From NCBI GenBank assembly GCA_025464975.1, contig JAODMT010000017.1:124001-188000 (forward strand): a DNA stretch of 64,000 nucleotides, in the 5' to 3' direction. Both the position numbers and the translations under genes were made by a program. Below the pieces are notes generated by a model. That model did no database searches. It was not told the origin of the DNA and saw only the letters and a list, made by a program, of their open reading frames with translations. The DNA comes from Microbacteriaceae bacterium. GTDB taxonomy: Bacteria > Actinomycetota > Actinomycetes > Actinomycetales > Microbacteriaceae. Positions 42,450-51,917 of this stretch are shown in pieces; position 1 is the first letter of the stretch; every line of letters starts with the position of its first letter.

Positions 42450-43421
42450 CTACTCAGCACGCCCACTCGCGACCCAGGTCACGACCGTGCTGGTCGATTC
42501 GCCCGGCTCGAGGTTCACGAGCGGTCCGAGCACCTCTAGCTCCACCAGGTGGGCGCTGGGATGCAGATTCTCTAGTTCTGCGATGGGCTTGGCGGTCGGC
42601 ATTTGAAGCCACACCTCGACCTGCGCGCCACCATCCGGATAGTCCGCACCCTCCACAGGCACAAGGGTGAGGCTGAGGCTTTCGCCGCCCGGTCCCTCGT
42701 ATCCGACCGATCCGGGCACTCCTATGAATCCGCGTTTCGCAACACCTGTCCCGATTGGCAGACGGACGGCGGAGTCCCCCTCCGCACCCACCACATCGCC
42801 TACCCACGTGCCGAGATCGAGGAGTCCGCTTCGCGGAAAGACGGGAACGACCACCGCAGCCTCGCGAACTGGCAGCCCCGCACCCGCAGCAGTGTTCACC
42901 TGGCACACCTCCCAGATCGACCATCGGACGGGCGCGGCTGAGATGTTGGTGAAGGTGGTGGTCTGCTCGAAGTGAGTGCCCATGCACGGGATTGCATACG
43001 ACCGGATTATCCGGATGCCACTGCGCCGGTCATCCGGACTTGTCAATGTCACCGTCACGGATTCCGAAGATGACACGACATCTTCAGTCCAGGCGCCGGA
43101 ATCGAGAACCTGATCGGGCGGCCCCGCCCACTCCCCCGCGCCTCCCCACCCCTGAGGCGCAGGCCAGGTCTTGGTGCCCCCGAGGTTCGCCCACGTCGAC
43201 ATTCCGCCTGCACCGTCGGGCCATTCGTCAACAGGAAACACCGGATGCAGGGAGCTGTCGACCAGTGCTGGGTTTTGCCACAGGAGTTCCGTGCCCCTCA
43301 CTCGCAGTGAAAGCAGGCGTCCACCGCGGGTGGGAGCGAACGTCAGGAACAGGTCGTTCGTCGTGACCACGGTGAGCGGCAGATCACCCGTTCCGCCGGC
43401 AGTCACGACCGGCGTCGGCAC
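42450..43421 (-). CDS. DUF4380 protein (galactose mutarotase-like fold)
   Basis: 323 residues. The pattern NDLFLTFAPTRGGRLLSLRVRGTELLW near 22-48 and WPDGAGGMSTWANLGGTKTWPAPQGW near 67-92, with later beta-rich blocks (FTNISAAPVRWSIWEVCQV near 160), matches DUF4380, a beta-sandwich related to aldose 1-epimerases. No signal peptide. GTG start overlaps the dehydrogenase stop by one base (TAGTG), so it is the last gene of the sugar operon. A mutarotase or carbohydrate-binding role is likely from the fold and context. Confidence 0.82.
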   Translation of the reverse strand: MPTPVVTAGGTGDLPLTVVTTNDLFLTFAPTRGGRLLSLRVRGTELLWQNPALVDSSLHPVFPVDEWPDGAGGMSTWANLGGTKTWPAPQGWGGAGEWAGPPDQVLDSGAWTEDVVSSSESVTVTLTSPDDRRSGIRIIRSYAIPCMGTHFEQTTTFTNISAAPVRWSIWEVCQVNTAAGAGLPVREAAVVVPVFPRSGLLDLGTWVGDVVGAEGDSAVRLPIGTGVAKRGFIGVPGSVGYEGPGGESLSLTLVPVEGADYPDGGAQVEVWLQMPTAKPIAELENLHPSAHLVELEVLGPLVNLEPGESTSTVVTWVASGRAE

Positions 43422-44497
43422 TACGACTCGTCTCGTTGCGGCGCACCGGCGGGGATAAGCACCACTTTGCCTGTGGCTCCTCCGGCGGCGATGCGGTAGG
43501 CCTCATCCGCTTTTCTCAGATCGAGCCGGTGCGACACGACGGTCTCGGGACTCAGCCCCTCAGCTGCGATCATGTTCGCGACATCCTCCATGCCCTGCAG
43601 CGAGGTGACCCAGGAAGCCGTGAGGGTGAGCTGCTTGTGCAGCAACGTGTCAGATACCTCGGTTTCGAGGCGTCCACCTTCGCCGAGGAACCCCACGCGA
43701 CCCCATTCAGCCGCGGCCTCGACGGCGGTCGAACGGCCGGGCGTGCTGCCCGAGCAATCAACAGTGACCTGGCAGCCGACGCCCCCAGTGAGTTTCAGGA
43801 TGTTGGCGACCGCTTGGTCATCCGCCTGAACGATGTCCTCGACGAGGCCGGTCGATTTGACGAACTCGATGCGCTCGGGGCTTCGCTCCACTCCGATGAC
43901 GCGTCGAGCGCCGAGCATCCTGCCGATCATCGCCGCAGCAAGCCCGACTGGGCCGAGCCCGACGACGAGCAAATCCTCCCCGCCGTGGACTCCGGTGCGG
44001 CGCAAGCCCTCGTAGGCGGTGCCGAAACCGCAGGCGATGAGCGCGCCATCGACGAAGCTCAGTCCCGTCGGGAGGGGGATGCATGTCGATTCGTCTGCAA
44101 GAACAAATTCGGCGTGACCTCCATCACGCTGCCAGCCATAAGCCGCTTTATGCGGTTGGTCGGTGCAGCTAATGAAGTAGCCGGCGCGACAGTTGCGACA
44201 GCGCCCACATCCATGAATGTGGTAGACGATGACGTCGTCACCCACTCCGAAACGGGTCACACCGGGACCTGCCGCAACGATACGGCCGCTCGGCTCATGA
44301 CCCGCGATCACACCCTTGTACGCGGGCGCGCCGTCGAGACCTTTGTGCGTCTTGTATCCGTTGTAGATGAACCCGATGTCGCTTCCGCAGATACCGGATG
44401 CGCCGACTTGCACCAATACCTGCCCTACACCGGCCTCGGGGACCGGGTACTCGCGCACCTCGGCGGTGGCGTTGCCGGGTAAAAATACTCCGTGCAT
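43421..44497 (-). CDS. Zinc-binding medium-chain alcohol dehydrogenase (sorbitol/threonine dehydrogenase-like)
   Basis: 358 residues. Catalytic zinc: Cys in GASGICGSDIGF near 37 and GHE in VIAGHEPSG near 67. Structural zinc lobe: CGRCRNCRAGYFISC near 97-111. NAD fold: VVGLGPVGLAAAMIGRMLGA near 180. YGWQRDGGHAEFVLADE near 119 is common to polyol dehydrogenases. It is probably the oxidising step for the sugar taken up by the CUT2 transporter. A 38-base gap separates it from the DUF5107 gene and one base overlaps the DUF4380 gene. Confidence 0.9.
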   Translation of the reverse strand: MHGVFLPGNATAEVREYPVPEAGVGQVLVQVGASGICGSDIGFIYNGYKTHKGLDGAPAYKGVIAGHEPSGRIVAAGPGVTRFGVGDDVIVYHIHGCGRCRNCRAGYFISCTDQPHKAAYGWQRDGGHAEFVLADESTCIPLPTGLSFVDGALIACGFGTAYEGLRRTGVHGGEDLLVVGLGPVGLAAAMIGRMLGARRVIGVERSPERIEFVKSTGLVEDIVQADDQAVANILKLTGGVGCQVTVDCSGSTPGRSTAVEAAAEWGRVGFLGEGGRLETEVSDTLLHKQLTLTASWVTSLQGMEDVANMIAAEGLSPETVVSHRLDLRKADEAYRIAAGGATGKVVLIPAGAPQRDES

Positions 44498-44535
44498 GAG
44501 TTGGATCTCCTCTTGTGTTCGTTAAGTCTGCTGGG

Positions 44536-47500
44536 TCAGGCGCCGTCAGTCGTTCCCGCGGTCGGCGCTTTGATCGCGCTGCGAAGGCGCATCCAGAGCG
44601 AACGCAGCCTCGCTATTCGGGCGTCTCGCTCCGTGTCGAGTTGATCGTGAAATAGCAGCATCGTGGGAAGCGAAGTCGCGAAATAGTCGATCTCGGCCGG
44701 CTTCGCAGCTTCTTCATCGATGAAGCGCGCGAACGCGTCCAGCTGGCGGGTAGCCTCGTCCCGCCGACCGAGTCTGTACAGGGCGAGAATCGACCACGCA
44801 CTACGATCGGTGAAGGCCGCCGTGGCCATGTCGGTGAAATCACCTCGGGCGTTCGCCGCCACTGTCCATGACGCCGTCGCCTCCTCATACAGTCCGACAG
44901 CCGCGTATGCGTCGCCGAGTGTGACGTGCAGGTCGGCGGTCGTGGCGAGCGGATGCCGAGCCTCCCCCAACGACGCGGGTGGAGTGATCGCCGGTTCGAT
45001 CGCAGCGAGCGCCGCGTGTCCGTCCCCCCGCGCCAGCGCCTCCCTTGAGAGCGCCACCGACGCCGCATCCCACGCTCCTAGTACGATACCTTCACCCCCC
45101 TCCCAGGGCTGGAAATGGCGTGCACCCAGTGCGCTAAGCGCTTCTGCAGGCTGACCCGTTTCGGTCAAAAGACGCGCCCGTTCCACGGTCAGGTCATCGC
45201 GGTCGGCGACCAAATCGGGCCGTGCGTCCAGCTGCGCGAGGCGATCGGCTGCGGGAATTCTGGCTCGCGCCGAGAGCTGATCGGATTCGAAAAGTAGTCG
45301 CGGGTCGTCAGGGGCCGCGGCTCGTGCCTGATCGAAGTGTCGGGTCGCTTCCGCGATGCTGTGGCTCACGTTGTAGGCGGCGACCCCAAGGTTTCGATGC
45401 AGGAGGGCCACTGTCGCAGCATCCGGACTCCCCGACAGCCCCGCGTTCCAGGTGACGATTGCATCGGTGAACCGGCCCCTATCGAAATACCAGCTGCCCA
45501 ACATCGCCGCGACGACAGGATTCGTGAGATCGAGCGACGCAACGGCCGTGAGGGCGTCGATGTCATCCAGTCGAGAGGGCAACGCATTTGTCGCGTCGAG
45601 AGCCGTCGCCTCAGCGAGCGCATCTATGGCACCACGTTCGTCCGCACTTCTCACCGCGAGCGCCGCGCGGTGTATCCACGCGAGCGAACCCACGTTCACC
45701 TGCCCGGATGGTCGGTGAGCGTTCGCATCTACGGCGAGCGCGAGGAGCCTGTTGGCGTCCTCCTCAGCTCCGACGCTAAGGTACTCGAGCCCGACGTCGA
45801 GCAGGATGGTGGCATCGTCGCTTGCAGGAAGACCCGCCAGATCGCGCGACCACTGGTCAAGCGGATCGAAACGGAGCGTCTGCTCGAGCATCTCTGCCGC
45901 CTCGTCGTGTCGCTCGAGCCTGCGCAAGAGTACGACGCACAGAGCGCGAAGCTGCAGATTTTCGGCGTCTCGACGGAGAGCTCGGCTGGCGTAGTCGAGT
46001 GCACGTTCAGGATCGGGCGATGCATTCAACCGAGCGAGGGCCAAGAAGGCTGCGACGGACTGCGCGTCATCCCAGGCCGCTTTTTCGAAGGCATGCTGCG
46101 CTTCGTAGCAGCGCCCGAGACGCCGAAGCGCGAGTCCGAGAAGATAGTGGGATTCTCCGCTGGCCGGCGTCGGAGCCCATGCCGTTTCACGGCGGATAGC
46201 GCGCTCGAAATACTGCGCAGCTTCGGCGTAGAGAGCCGCCGAGTATCGCCGGGACCCGAGCGCGATATTTGCCCGGATGTCGTCGGGGTCACGGCGGAGA
46301 ACTTCGAGCCAGTAAGGCTCTGGCGAACGAGTCGCGTGGCGATACTGCCGCAAGTAGGCGGCGACCAGGTTGAGTTCTTCCGTTGTCGCGATGTCGGTCG
46401 GCGCGGGAGGCGCGACTGCACTCGCAGGCGGGTCACCCGCCGCATCCGCAGCCCGCCACGAGTGCGCGACCAACTCGCGGGCATTCGAAACGACGCGCAC
46501 CACAATATCCGCGGCTGCAGTCGAGTCCGGTACGGGCCAGTCGATAATAACGGGAGCATCCGGCGCGATGTCACGCACGATCGTGTCGAGCGTACGGCCG
46601 ACCGAGTCCGTGAACTCGATGGACGCGCCTTCTGCTACGAGCGAGGTGGACACTCCGACACGAAGGAGCGCGGGCGTTATCGACTCCACCCGGATAGCGG
46701 CGTCCTTCGTTGCCTGCGTCGCAGGACCAATCGCCGAGATGGGGTACCAGAACTGGCTGAAGGTCTTGGTCTCTCCCGGCGCGAGGAAGGCGAAATCGGG
46801 CTGATTTTCGGTATAGACGCCCGCCATGAGTTCGACGTACGGGCCATCCGTGTCAGTGAGATTGATATCCCAAGCGTGGCCGAACGGCGCATTGCCCCAG
46901 GTCCACTGCTTCTTGCCAGGTGAGATCGATCGGTCGGCCCAATGAACAAATCCTGCTTTGCGAGAGTGATCGTAGCCGCCGAAGAACGAATTCTCGGTGT
47001 GCGTCACCATGTATGAGGTCGGCACCGGGATGTTGCGATACCAGTCGAGCCGATCGGCGTCGGGGTGCTCGGCGTCCAACCGTGACGGGTAGTCAACCCC
47101 GTAGTACTTGCCGTTGACCTCAGGGAATGAAACGACGGCGCGCTTCGCGTGGTCGGCGACGAAGTGCACGTCCGTCGGGAAAAACGACTGATAGTGGTCT
47201 CCCACGGCAGCCGCCACGTTGGCCCACCACAGAAACGTCTGCGTCTCCTCCGAGCGATTGAACAGCCGCACGCGCGCCTCGATCGCTGAAGAATCGGGCC
47301 GCAGCCGGATGCCGTGCATGCCCTTCATGCGGGTGAAAGGGTCATGGTCGGAGCACCAGACGGTGACGCTTCCATCGGATTCGCGCTCGATCGCCACGTC
47401 GGTCGGAAGGTAGGTAGCGGGGCGGTGATGCTGCGGCCAGTTGAACTCGACGCCGCCAGAGATCCACGGCCCCGTCAGCCCCACCAGCGCCGGCTTTATC

Positions 47501-47847
47501 ACATTGTTGCGATAGAACATGTCGTAGCCCGTGATCTTGTCGTAGGCGATATGAATGCGGCCGCCGAGCTCGGGAAGGATGACCACACGCATCCAGTCGT
47601 TCTCGAGATGAACGGCTTGCCATGCTCGCGCATTCTTGGATGATTCGATGCGCTCGTGGAAGGGAAGTGGGAACACCTTGCCGGACGAGCCCTGGTACAC
47701 GCGAGAGTCGAGGAATTGCGGGTAGCGGTCTGGAGCAGCAGGTTCGTAAGTGTCGATCGTGAGTGGCTCAGACCAGACGGCTACGGGCGCCTCGGCCTGA
47801 TTGGCAGGTACGGGGGGAAGTTCGATTTTCGACTCATAAGCGAGCAT
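44536..47847 (-). CDS. DUF5107 domain protein with long TPR-like tail
   Basis: A 1103-residue cytoplasmic protein. Residues about 45-360 form the DUF5107 domain (VILPELGGRIHIAYDKITGYDMFYRNN near 89-115; GGVEFNWPQHHRP near 132; WWANVAAAVGDHYQSFFPTDVHF near 208; TWGNAPFGHAWDINLTDTDGPYVELMAG near 316), a beta-sandwich related to aldose epimerase-like sugar-binding folds. Residues about 500-1080 are helical TPR-like repeats (for example YAEAAQYFERAIR, LGRCYEAQHAFEKAA, ALDYASRALR). Members occur beside sugar transport genes in many bacteria. Here it follows the transporter across a terminator, so it may be expressed at a different level. Enzymatic activity is unproven. Confidence 0.9.
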   Translation of the reverse strand: MLAYESKIELPPVPANQAEAPVAVWSEPLTIDTYEPAAPDRYPQFLDSRVYQGSSGKVFPLPFHERIESSKNARAWQAVHLENDWMRVVILPELGGRIHIAYDKITGYDMFYRNNVIKPALVGLTGPWISGGVEFNWPQHHRPATYLPTDVAIERESDGSVTVWCSDHDPFTRMKGMHGIRLRPDSSAIEARVRLFNRSEETQTFLWWANVAAAVGDHYQSFFPTDVHFVADHAKRAVVSFPEVNGKYYGVDYPSRLDAEHPDADRLDWYRNIPVPTSYMVTHTENSFFGGYDHSRKAGFVHWADRSISPGKKQWTWGNAPFGHAWDINLTDTDGPYVELMAGVYTENQPDFAFLAPGETKTFSQFWYPISAIGPATQATKDAAIRVESITPALLRVGVSTSLVAEGASIEFTDSVGRTLDTIVRDIAPDAPVIIDWPVPDSTAAADIVVRVVSNARELVAHSWRAADAAGDPPASAVAPPAPTDIATTEELNLVAAYLRQYRHATRSPEPYWLEVLRRDPDDIRANIALGSRRYSAALYAEAAQYFERAIRRETAWAPTPASGESHYLLGLALRRLGRCYEAQHAFEKAAWDDAQSVAAFLALARLNASPDPERALDYASRALRRDAENLQLRALCVVLLRRLERHDEAAEMLEQTLRFDPLDQWSRDLAGLPASDDATILLDVGLEYLSVGAEEDANRLLALAVDANAHRPSGQVNVGSLAWIHRAALAVRSADERGAIDALAEATALDATNALPSRLDDIDALTAVASLDLTNPVVAAMLGSWYFDRGRFTDAIVTWNAGLSGSPDAATVALLHRNLGVAAYNVSHSIAEATRHFDQARAAAPDDPRLLFESDQLSARARIPAADRLAQLDARPDLVADRDDLTVERARLLTETGQPAEALSALGARHFQPWEGGEGIVLGAWDAASVALSREALARGDGHAALAAIEPAITPPASLGEARHPLATTADLHVTLGDAYAAVGLYEEATASWTVAANARGDFTDMATAAFTDRSAWSILALYRLGRRDEATRQLDAFARFIDEEAAKPAEIDYFATSLPTMLLFHDQLDTERDARIARLRSLWMRLRSAIKAPTAGTTDGA

Positions 47848-47954
47848 GAAGCAAGCCTAGGAATGAACGTCTGCTCGCTGGAATCGTCAATTCGCCAACT
47901 TTATGGACGAACCTATTCACTATGTCTGCTCAAAACTGCCTCAGGATATGCCAA

Positions 47955-48003
47955 AAGAGAAGACACCTAGATGAATTGATGATTCGCCTAAGTGTCTTCT
48001 CTT
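47955..48003 (-). terminator. Strong intrinsic terminator between transporter and DUF5107 genes
   Basis: Arms 47955-47970 and 47988-48003 form a 16-bp stem with one G-T pair (CTAAGTGTCTTCTCTT against AAGAGAAGACACCTAG), loop 17 bases. On the minus strand it is followed by TTTT, and it lies 12 bases past the permease stop. Reads as a Rho-independent terminator or attenuator within the operon. Confidence 0.8.
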
Positions 48004-48015
48004 GAGGGACTTCAG

Positions 48016-49032
48016 CTACACGGACTCCTTGGACCCACGACGCGACAGCACCAGATTTATGAGCACGGCTCCGACTATCACGACACCGCTGACGACATTC
48101 TGGAAGAAGGGGTTGATGCCGAGCAGGATGAGCCCATTGCCGATGATGGCGATGAAGAACACGCCGAGCAGCGTGCCGAGCATTGATCCCCGCCCGCCCG
48201 CGAGCGACGTACCGCCGACAACAACGGCCGCGATCACGTCGAACTCGAGTCCGGAAGCGGCGGTCGCGTTCCCACCGGTGAGTCGGCCAGCGGTGATAAT
48301 GCCAACGACAGCCGATAGGACGCCGGTTCCCACGAACACGAGAACCCGGATCCGCGCCACTTTGATGCCACTTAGAATCGCCGCCTTCGCGTTTCCCCCG
48401 ACGGCGAACACGGATCGGCCGAAGCTCGTCCGACGAGAGATGAAGAGGTACACCCCGAACAGCACAAACATCACAGCGGCGCTGACGGGGAATCCGCCAG
48501 GGAGTGTCCCGCCGATGAAGTCCATGAATCCGTTGTCCCTCAAGGGCACAGGGAGCGCGTTCGTCATAAACTCCGCCTGACCACGCAATGCGAGCCAAAG
48601 CCCGAGAGTCACAACGAACGATGGAACGCCGAAATGCGCGCGGAGCCAGCCTGCAAACGCGCCAACCAGTGCGCCTCCAACGAGAGTCACAACAATTGCG
48701 ATCGGCAGCCCGAAGTGCCAAGGACCCGCCATTTCCGACAACATGACGGACCAGAATGCGACCGCCGGCCCGACGCTGATGTCTATCTCCCCGGCGACAA
48801 TAACGAGGGTGCCGGCCCAGGCGATGATCCCGACATCCGCCGCCGACTGAAGGATGCTGAAGGCGTTGCGCGTCGTACCGAAGTGGGGCGCCGTCGCGCT
48901 CAGCACGATCCAGAGGATCACGATGCCAGCGATCAAACCGATGACGTTGAGGTTCTGGGGGCTGAGCGAGGGGAGCAGACGTCGCCGGGGGGTCGGAGGC
49001 GGAGTCTGTGTGGTGCTCAGCGAGGTATCCAT
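48016..49032 (-). CDS. Sugar ABC transporter permease, RbsC-like (CUT2)
   Basis: 338 residues with 8-10 hydrophobic helices. LNVIGLIAGIVILWIVLSAT near 28-47, AGEIDISVGPAVAFWSVML near 84, GLWLALRGQAEFMTNA near 145, NAKAAILSGIKVARIRVLVFVGTG near 214 and the conserved VVVGGTSLAGGRGSMLGTLLG near 271 match the ribose/simple sugar permease group. ATG 49032 has AAAGGAA upstream, and the longer reading from 49167 overlaps the ATPase gene. It works as a dimer with the ATPase at 49062-50579 and the binding protein at 50624-51631. Confidence 0.92.
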   Translation of the reverse strand: MDTSLSTTQTPPPTPRRRLLPSLSPQNLNVIGLIAGIVILWIVLSATAPHFGTTRNAFSILQSAADVGIIAWAGTLVIVAGEIDISVGPAVAFWSVMLSEMAGPWHFGLPIAIVVTLVGGALVGAFAGWLRAHFGVPSFVVTLGLWLALRGQAEFMTNALPVPLRDNGFMDFIGGTLPGGFPVSAAVMFVLFGVYLFISRRTSFGRSVFAVGGNAKAAILSGIKVARIRVLVFVGTGVLSAVVGIITAGRLTGGNATAASGLEFDVIAAVVVGGTSLAGGRGSMLGTLLGVFFIAIIGNGLILLGINPFFQNVVSGVVIVGAVLINLVLSRRGSKESV

Positions 49033-49061
49033 TGTGCAATTCCTTTCGACCGAGCCGTCGC

Positions 49062-50579
49062 TCAGTGTTCCGCCATGGCGGCAGCCAGTAGTGAGTCGGA
49101 TGAGATATCGGGAGCGCGAACTTCCTGCACGAATTCGCCACCGCGCAGGATGTACACGCGGTCGCACACCGCAGGAAGCTCCTCGATCTCGCTCGAAACG
49201 AAGACGATACTTCGACCCGCTGCGGCCAGTTCCCGCACGAGCGCATAGATCTGAGCTTTCGCCTCCACATCGACGCCCCTCGTCGGCTCGTCGAGCAGAA
49301 GCACCCGGCTGTCAGCGTGAAGCCATCGGCCGATGATTGCCTTCTGCTGATTGCCCCCGCTGAGGGTCGCGATTTCGGCATGGGACGAATCGGTCTTGAT
49401 CGACATGCGCCCGATCTGTGACTCGGCCGCTCGATCGATGCCTCTCATCGACAGAACACCAGCTGAACTCACTGCTTGCCAATCCGACATCACAATGTTT
49501 TCGTCGATGCCGAGGAATGGGAAGATGCCGTCTTCTTTACGATTCTCGGGGGTGATTCCGATTCCCTTGCCGAGGGCGACCGAGATGCCGCGTCCCGCAA
49601 TATTTTGCCCATCGATCGTGATCGTCCCGGCGTTCGGCTTCACTACGCCCGCGAGAGCCGTGAGAATCTCTGTCCGCCCGGAACCGAGAACTCCTGCGAT
49701 GCCGACGACCTCGCCGCCGCGCAACTCCAGCTCGATGTTCTTGATTTTCGGTTCCACGCGAAGCCCGCTGACGGAGAGCAGGATCGGGTTATCGGGAGAA
49801 GGGGCACAGTCGACGGGCGGGGACTCGGATGCGGCATCCCCGAGCATCATCTGCACCACGTCGGCCGTAGTCAGATCGTCGAGTGAGCGCGTGTCGACTA
49901 TCTCGCCGTCGCGCATGATCGACGCGCTCGAGGCGACGCGGCGGATCTCATTTAGGCGGTGACTGACGTAAATCACCGCTACACCCTCAGCAGAAAGCTG
50001 AGCGACAACATCGAGCACGCGGTCGACCTCGCCTGCCGCCAGCGAGCTGGTGGGTTCATCGAGGATCAACAGCTTGAGCTCGTCGCGAAGGGCCCGGGCA
50101 ATCTCAACGAGTTGTTGATCGGCTATACCGAGTTCCCCGACGGCCTTGTTGGGATCGAGAGTGAGGCCGAGACGGGCGAGCGCTTTCGACGTTTCAAGCT
50201 CCATCAACTTGTAGTCGATACCGAGGCGCGTCGTCGGCCACCGCCCCATAAACATGTTCTCGGCGATCGACATCGAGCCGACCAGCGACAGCTCTTGATA
50301 GACCGTGCGCACTCCGAGCCGTCGGGCGCCCTCTATGCCGCCACTACCCAGAAGGCTCCCGTCAATTCGGACCTCGCCCGCGTCGGGCACCTCGGCACCG
50401 GAGAGCAGCCGAATCATGGTCGACTTACCAGCTCCGTTCTTTCCGAGGAGCGCGCGCACCTCACCCGGCTGGACCGTGAAATCCGTTCGGATGAGGGCGC
50501 GCACGTTATGGTAATTCTTCGATGCCGCCCGCACGTCGGCAACCGGCCATGGATTGCGCGCTGTTGTTGGTGATGCCAT
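49062..50579 (-). CDS. Sugar ABC transporter ATPase with two ABC domains (RbsA/MglA-like)
   Basis: 505 residues. First ATPase half: Walker A GKNGAGKST near 46, Q-loop YQELSLVG near 93, signature LGIADQQLVEIARAL near 148, Walker B LLILDEPTSSL near 168. Second half: degenerate Walker A LGSGRTE near 296 (the Lys is replaced by Arg), LSGGNQQKAIIGRWL near 407 and Walker B VLLLDEPTRGVD near 426. This asymmetry is normal for the CUT2 family. It powers uptake of a monosaccharide or small polyol. Spaced 44 bases after the binding protein gene. Confidence 0.94.
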   Translation of the reverse strand: MASPTTARNPWPVADVRAASKNYHNVRALIRTDFTVQPGEVRALLGKNGAGKSTMIRLLSGAEVPDAGEVRIDGSLLGSGGIEGARRLGVRTVYQELSLVGSMSIAENMFMGRWPTTRLGIDYKLMELETSKALARLGLTLDPNKAVGELGIADQQLVEIARALRDELKLLILDEPTSSLAAGEVDRVLDVVAQLSAEGVAVIYVSHRLNEIRRVASSASIMRDGEIVDTRSLDDLTTADVVQMMLGDAASESPPVDCAPSPDNPILLSVSGLRVEPKIKNIELELRGGEVVGIAGVLGSGRTEILTALAGVVKPNAGTITIDGQNIAGRGISVALGKGIGITPENRKEDGIFPFLGIDENIVMSDWQAVSSAGVLSMRGIDRAAESQIGRMSIKTDSSHAEIATLSGGNQQKAIIGRWLHADSRVLLLDEPTRGVDVEAKAQIYALVRELAAAGRSIVFVSSEIEELPAVCDRVYILRGGEFVQEVRAPDISSDSLLAAAMAEH

Positions 50580-50623
50580 GAATTTAGCTTCCTTCGAGCG
50601 AGCGAGCGGCAGAGCGAGACGCG

Positions 50624-51631
50624 TTAGGGAGTGCCGTCAGCGTGAGCCGTCAGCCAATCCTTGCCCGCCTGTGCGCCCACATAGAGCTTGATCGGCGCCT
50701 GCACGTCGACGTTCGATGGCTTCTTCTTGCCGTCGACGGCCTTGATCGCCTCGGCGATTGCGAGCTTTCCAACCGACAGGCCAGAGATGTCAACCTCAGC
50801 CTTCAACACTGAGCCGTCGACCAGATCGTTGGCGATATCCGTGGTCATGTCGCCACCGAAAACGACAGTCTTTCCTGCGTGGCCCGTGTTTTCAACGGCC
50901 TTCACGCCGCCGACGGTCGCCCCGCCAGACTCGCCGAAGAACGCCGTGAGATCCGGATGCGCGGTCAGGATGTTCGTCGCCGTGTCGATCGACTTCGTGG
51001 GGTCGGTTGCCTGCTGGTTGGACACGATCTTGTATCCAGGCACTTTGGCTTTGAGCGCCGACTCAAATCCCTGGCGGCGTTGGACGCACACCTGCACGAA
51101 CTCACAGTTGAGAACCCCGATCGTGGGGTTAGCGATCTTGTTCTGCACAAAGTAGTCGGCTGCCGCATCTCCGAGCATTTTGCCGAATTTCACGGGGTCG
51201 CCGACGATATACGCATAAACGTATTGTTTCGTGGCAGCCGGCGAAACGCAGGTGTTGTAGCAAATGACCGGGACGCCGCCCTTAGAAGCCTGACGCACTG
51301 CCGGGATGGAACCCGTCGACGACGAGGCCGACAGGAGGAGGGCATCCACCTGAGCAGAGACGAACGTGTTTACAAACGTGCTCTCTTTCGACGCGTCATC
51401 CTGCGCGTTCGACTCGAGCACCTTCACCGTGCGGCCCGCAGACTTCGCGCCCTCCTGGGCACCCTTCTGCACACCTCCATAGAAACCCTGTGTGTCGAGG
51501 TAGATTGCCCCGACCGTGATGCTCTTTTTGGCGCCGCTGGCGTTGCTGCCAGAGGCGCAGCCCGTTGCCAGGAGCACGACGGCGCCCAGCACTGCGACGA
51601 TGGTGAGCAGTCGCCTTTTTGTTGGATCCAC
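50624..51631 (-). CDS. Sugar ABC transporter substrate-binding lipoprotein (RbsB-like)
   Basis: 335 residues. Signal with lipobox LLATGC (Cys near 25), then a family 4 periplasmic-binding fold: ITVGAIYLDTQGFYGGVQKGAQEGA near 38-62, VDALLLSASSSTGSIPAVRQASKGGVPVICYN near 95, IGVLNCEFVQVCVQRRQGFESAL near 170 and VVFGGDMTTDIANDLVDG near 260. Four Cys in the body could form disulphides outside the cell. First gene of the CUT2 operon, divergent from the AraC-type regulator. Confidence 0.92.
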   Translation of the reverse strand: MDPTKRRLLTIVAVLGAVVLLATGCASGSNASGAKKSITVGAIYLDTQGFYGGVQKGAQEGAKSAGRTVKVLESNAQDDASKESTFVNTFVSAQVDALLLSASSSTGSIPAVRQASKGGVPVICYNTCVSPAATKQYVYAYIVGDPVKFGKMLGDAAADYFVQNKIANPTIGVLNCEFVQVCVQRRQGFESALKAKVPGYKIVSNQQATDPTKSIDTATNILTAHPDLTAFFGESGGATVGGVKAVENTGHAGKTVVFGGDMTTDIANDLVDGSVLKAEVDISGLSVGKLAIAEAIKAVDGKKKPSNVDVQAPIKLYVGAQAGKDWLTAHADGTP

Positions 51632-51766
51632 TTTGACCTGTTCCTGACCCGGGACGTTGCCGGAGTCGTTGTGTTGCCCGGCTCTCGATTAGAGGCCGCT
51701 GACGAATGGTGGTGAGAGGGAGTCCGGATGGCGGTGCTGACCGCGCGAACCGGCGGAGTGGGCGCA

Positions 51767-51784
51767 TTGATCTGGGCGGATCAA
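51767..51784. promoter_or_regulatory. Inverted repeat in the AraC/binding-protein divergent region
   Basis: TTGATC-N6-GATCAA has perfect 6-bp arms. It is in the 286-base region between the divergent CUT2 operon and the AraC-type gene. It may be a regulator site; AraC-family sites are more often direct repeats, so the binding protein is uncertain. Confidence 0.4.
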
Positions 51785-51917
51785 CGGTTTCTCGCGTTCT
51801 AAGGCGGGCGTAGAGACCACTTTGTCATGACCACAACCCTAGGAAGCCTCCGACAGCCCCAGAATGGGTCAACTTACGAGAAACATAAACGATTCGCTGG
51901 TAGTACGCTCTCACTCC

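Noticed and set aside
42318-42539. Small plus-strand gene
   Set aside because: No ribosome binding site, no recognisable motif, and it runs into the end of the convergent DUF4380 gene.
45337-46923. 528-codon plus-strand open frame within the DUF5107-TPR gene
   Set aside because: Arg-rich, no domain, and fully opposite a 1103-residue protein with clear DUF5107 and TPR-like features.
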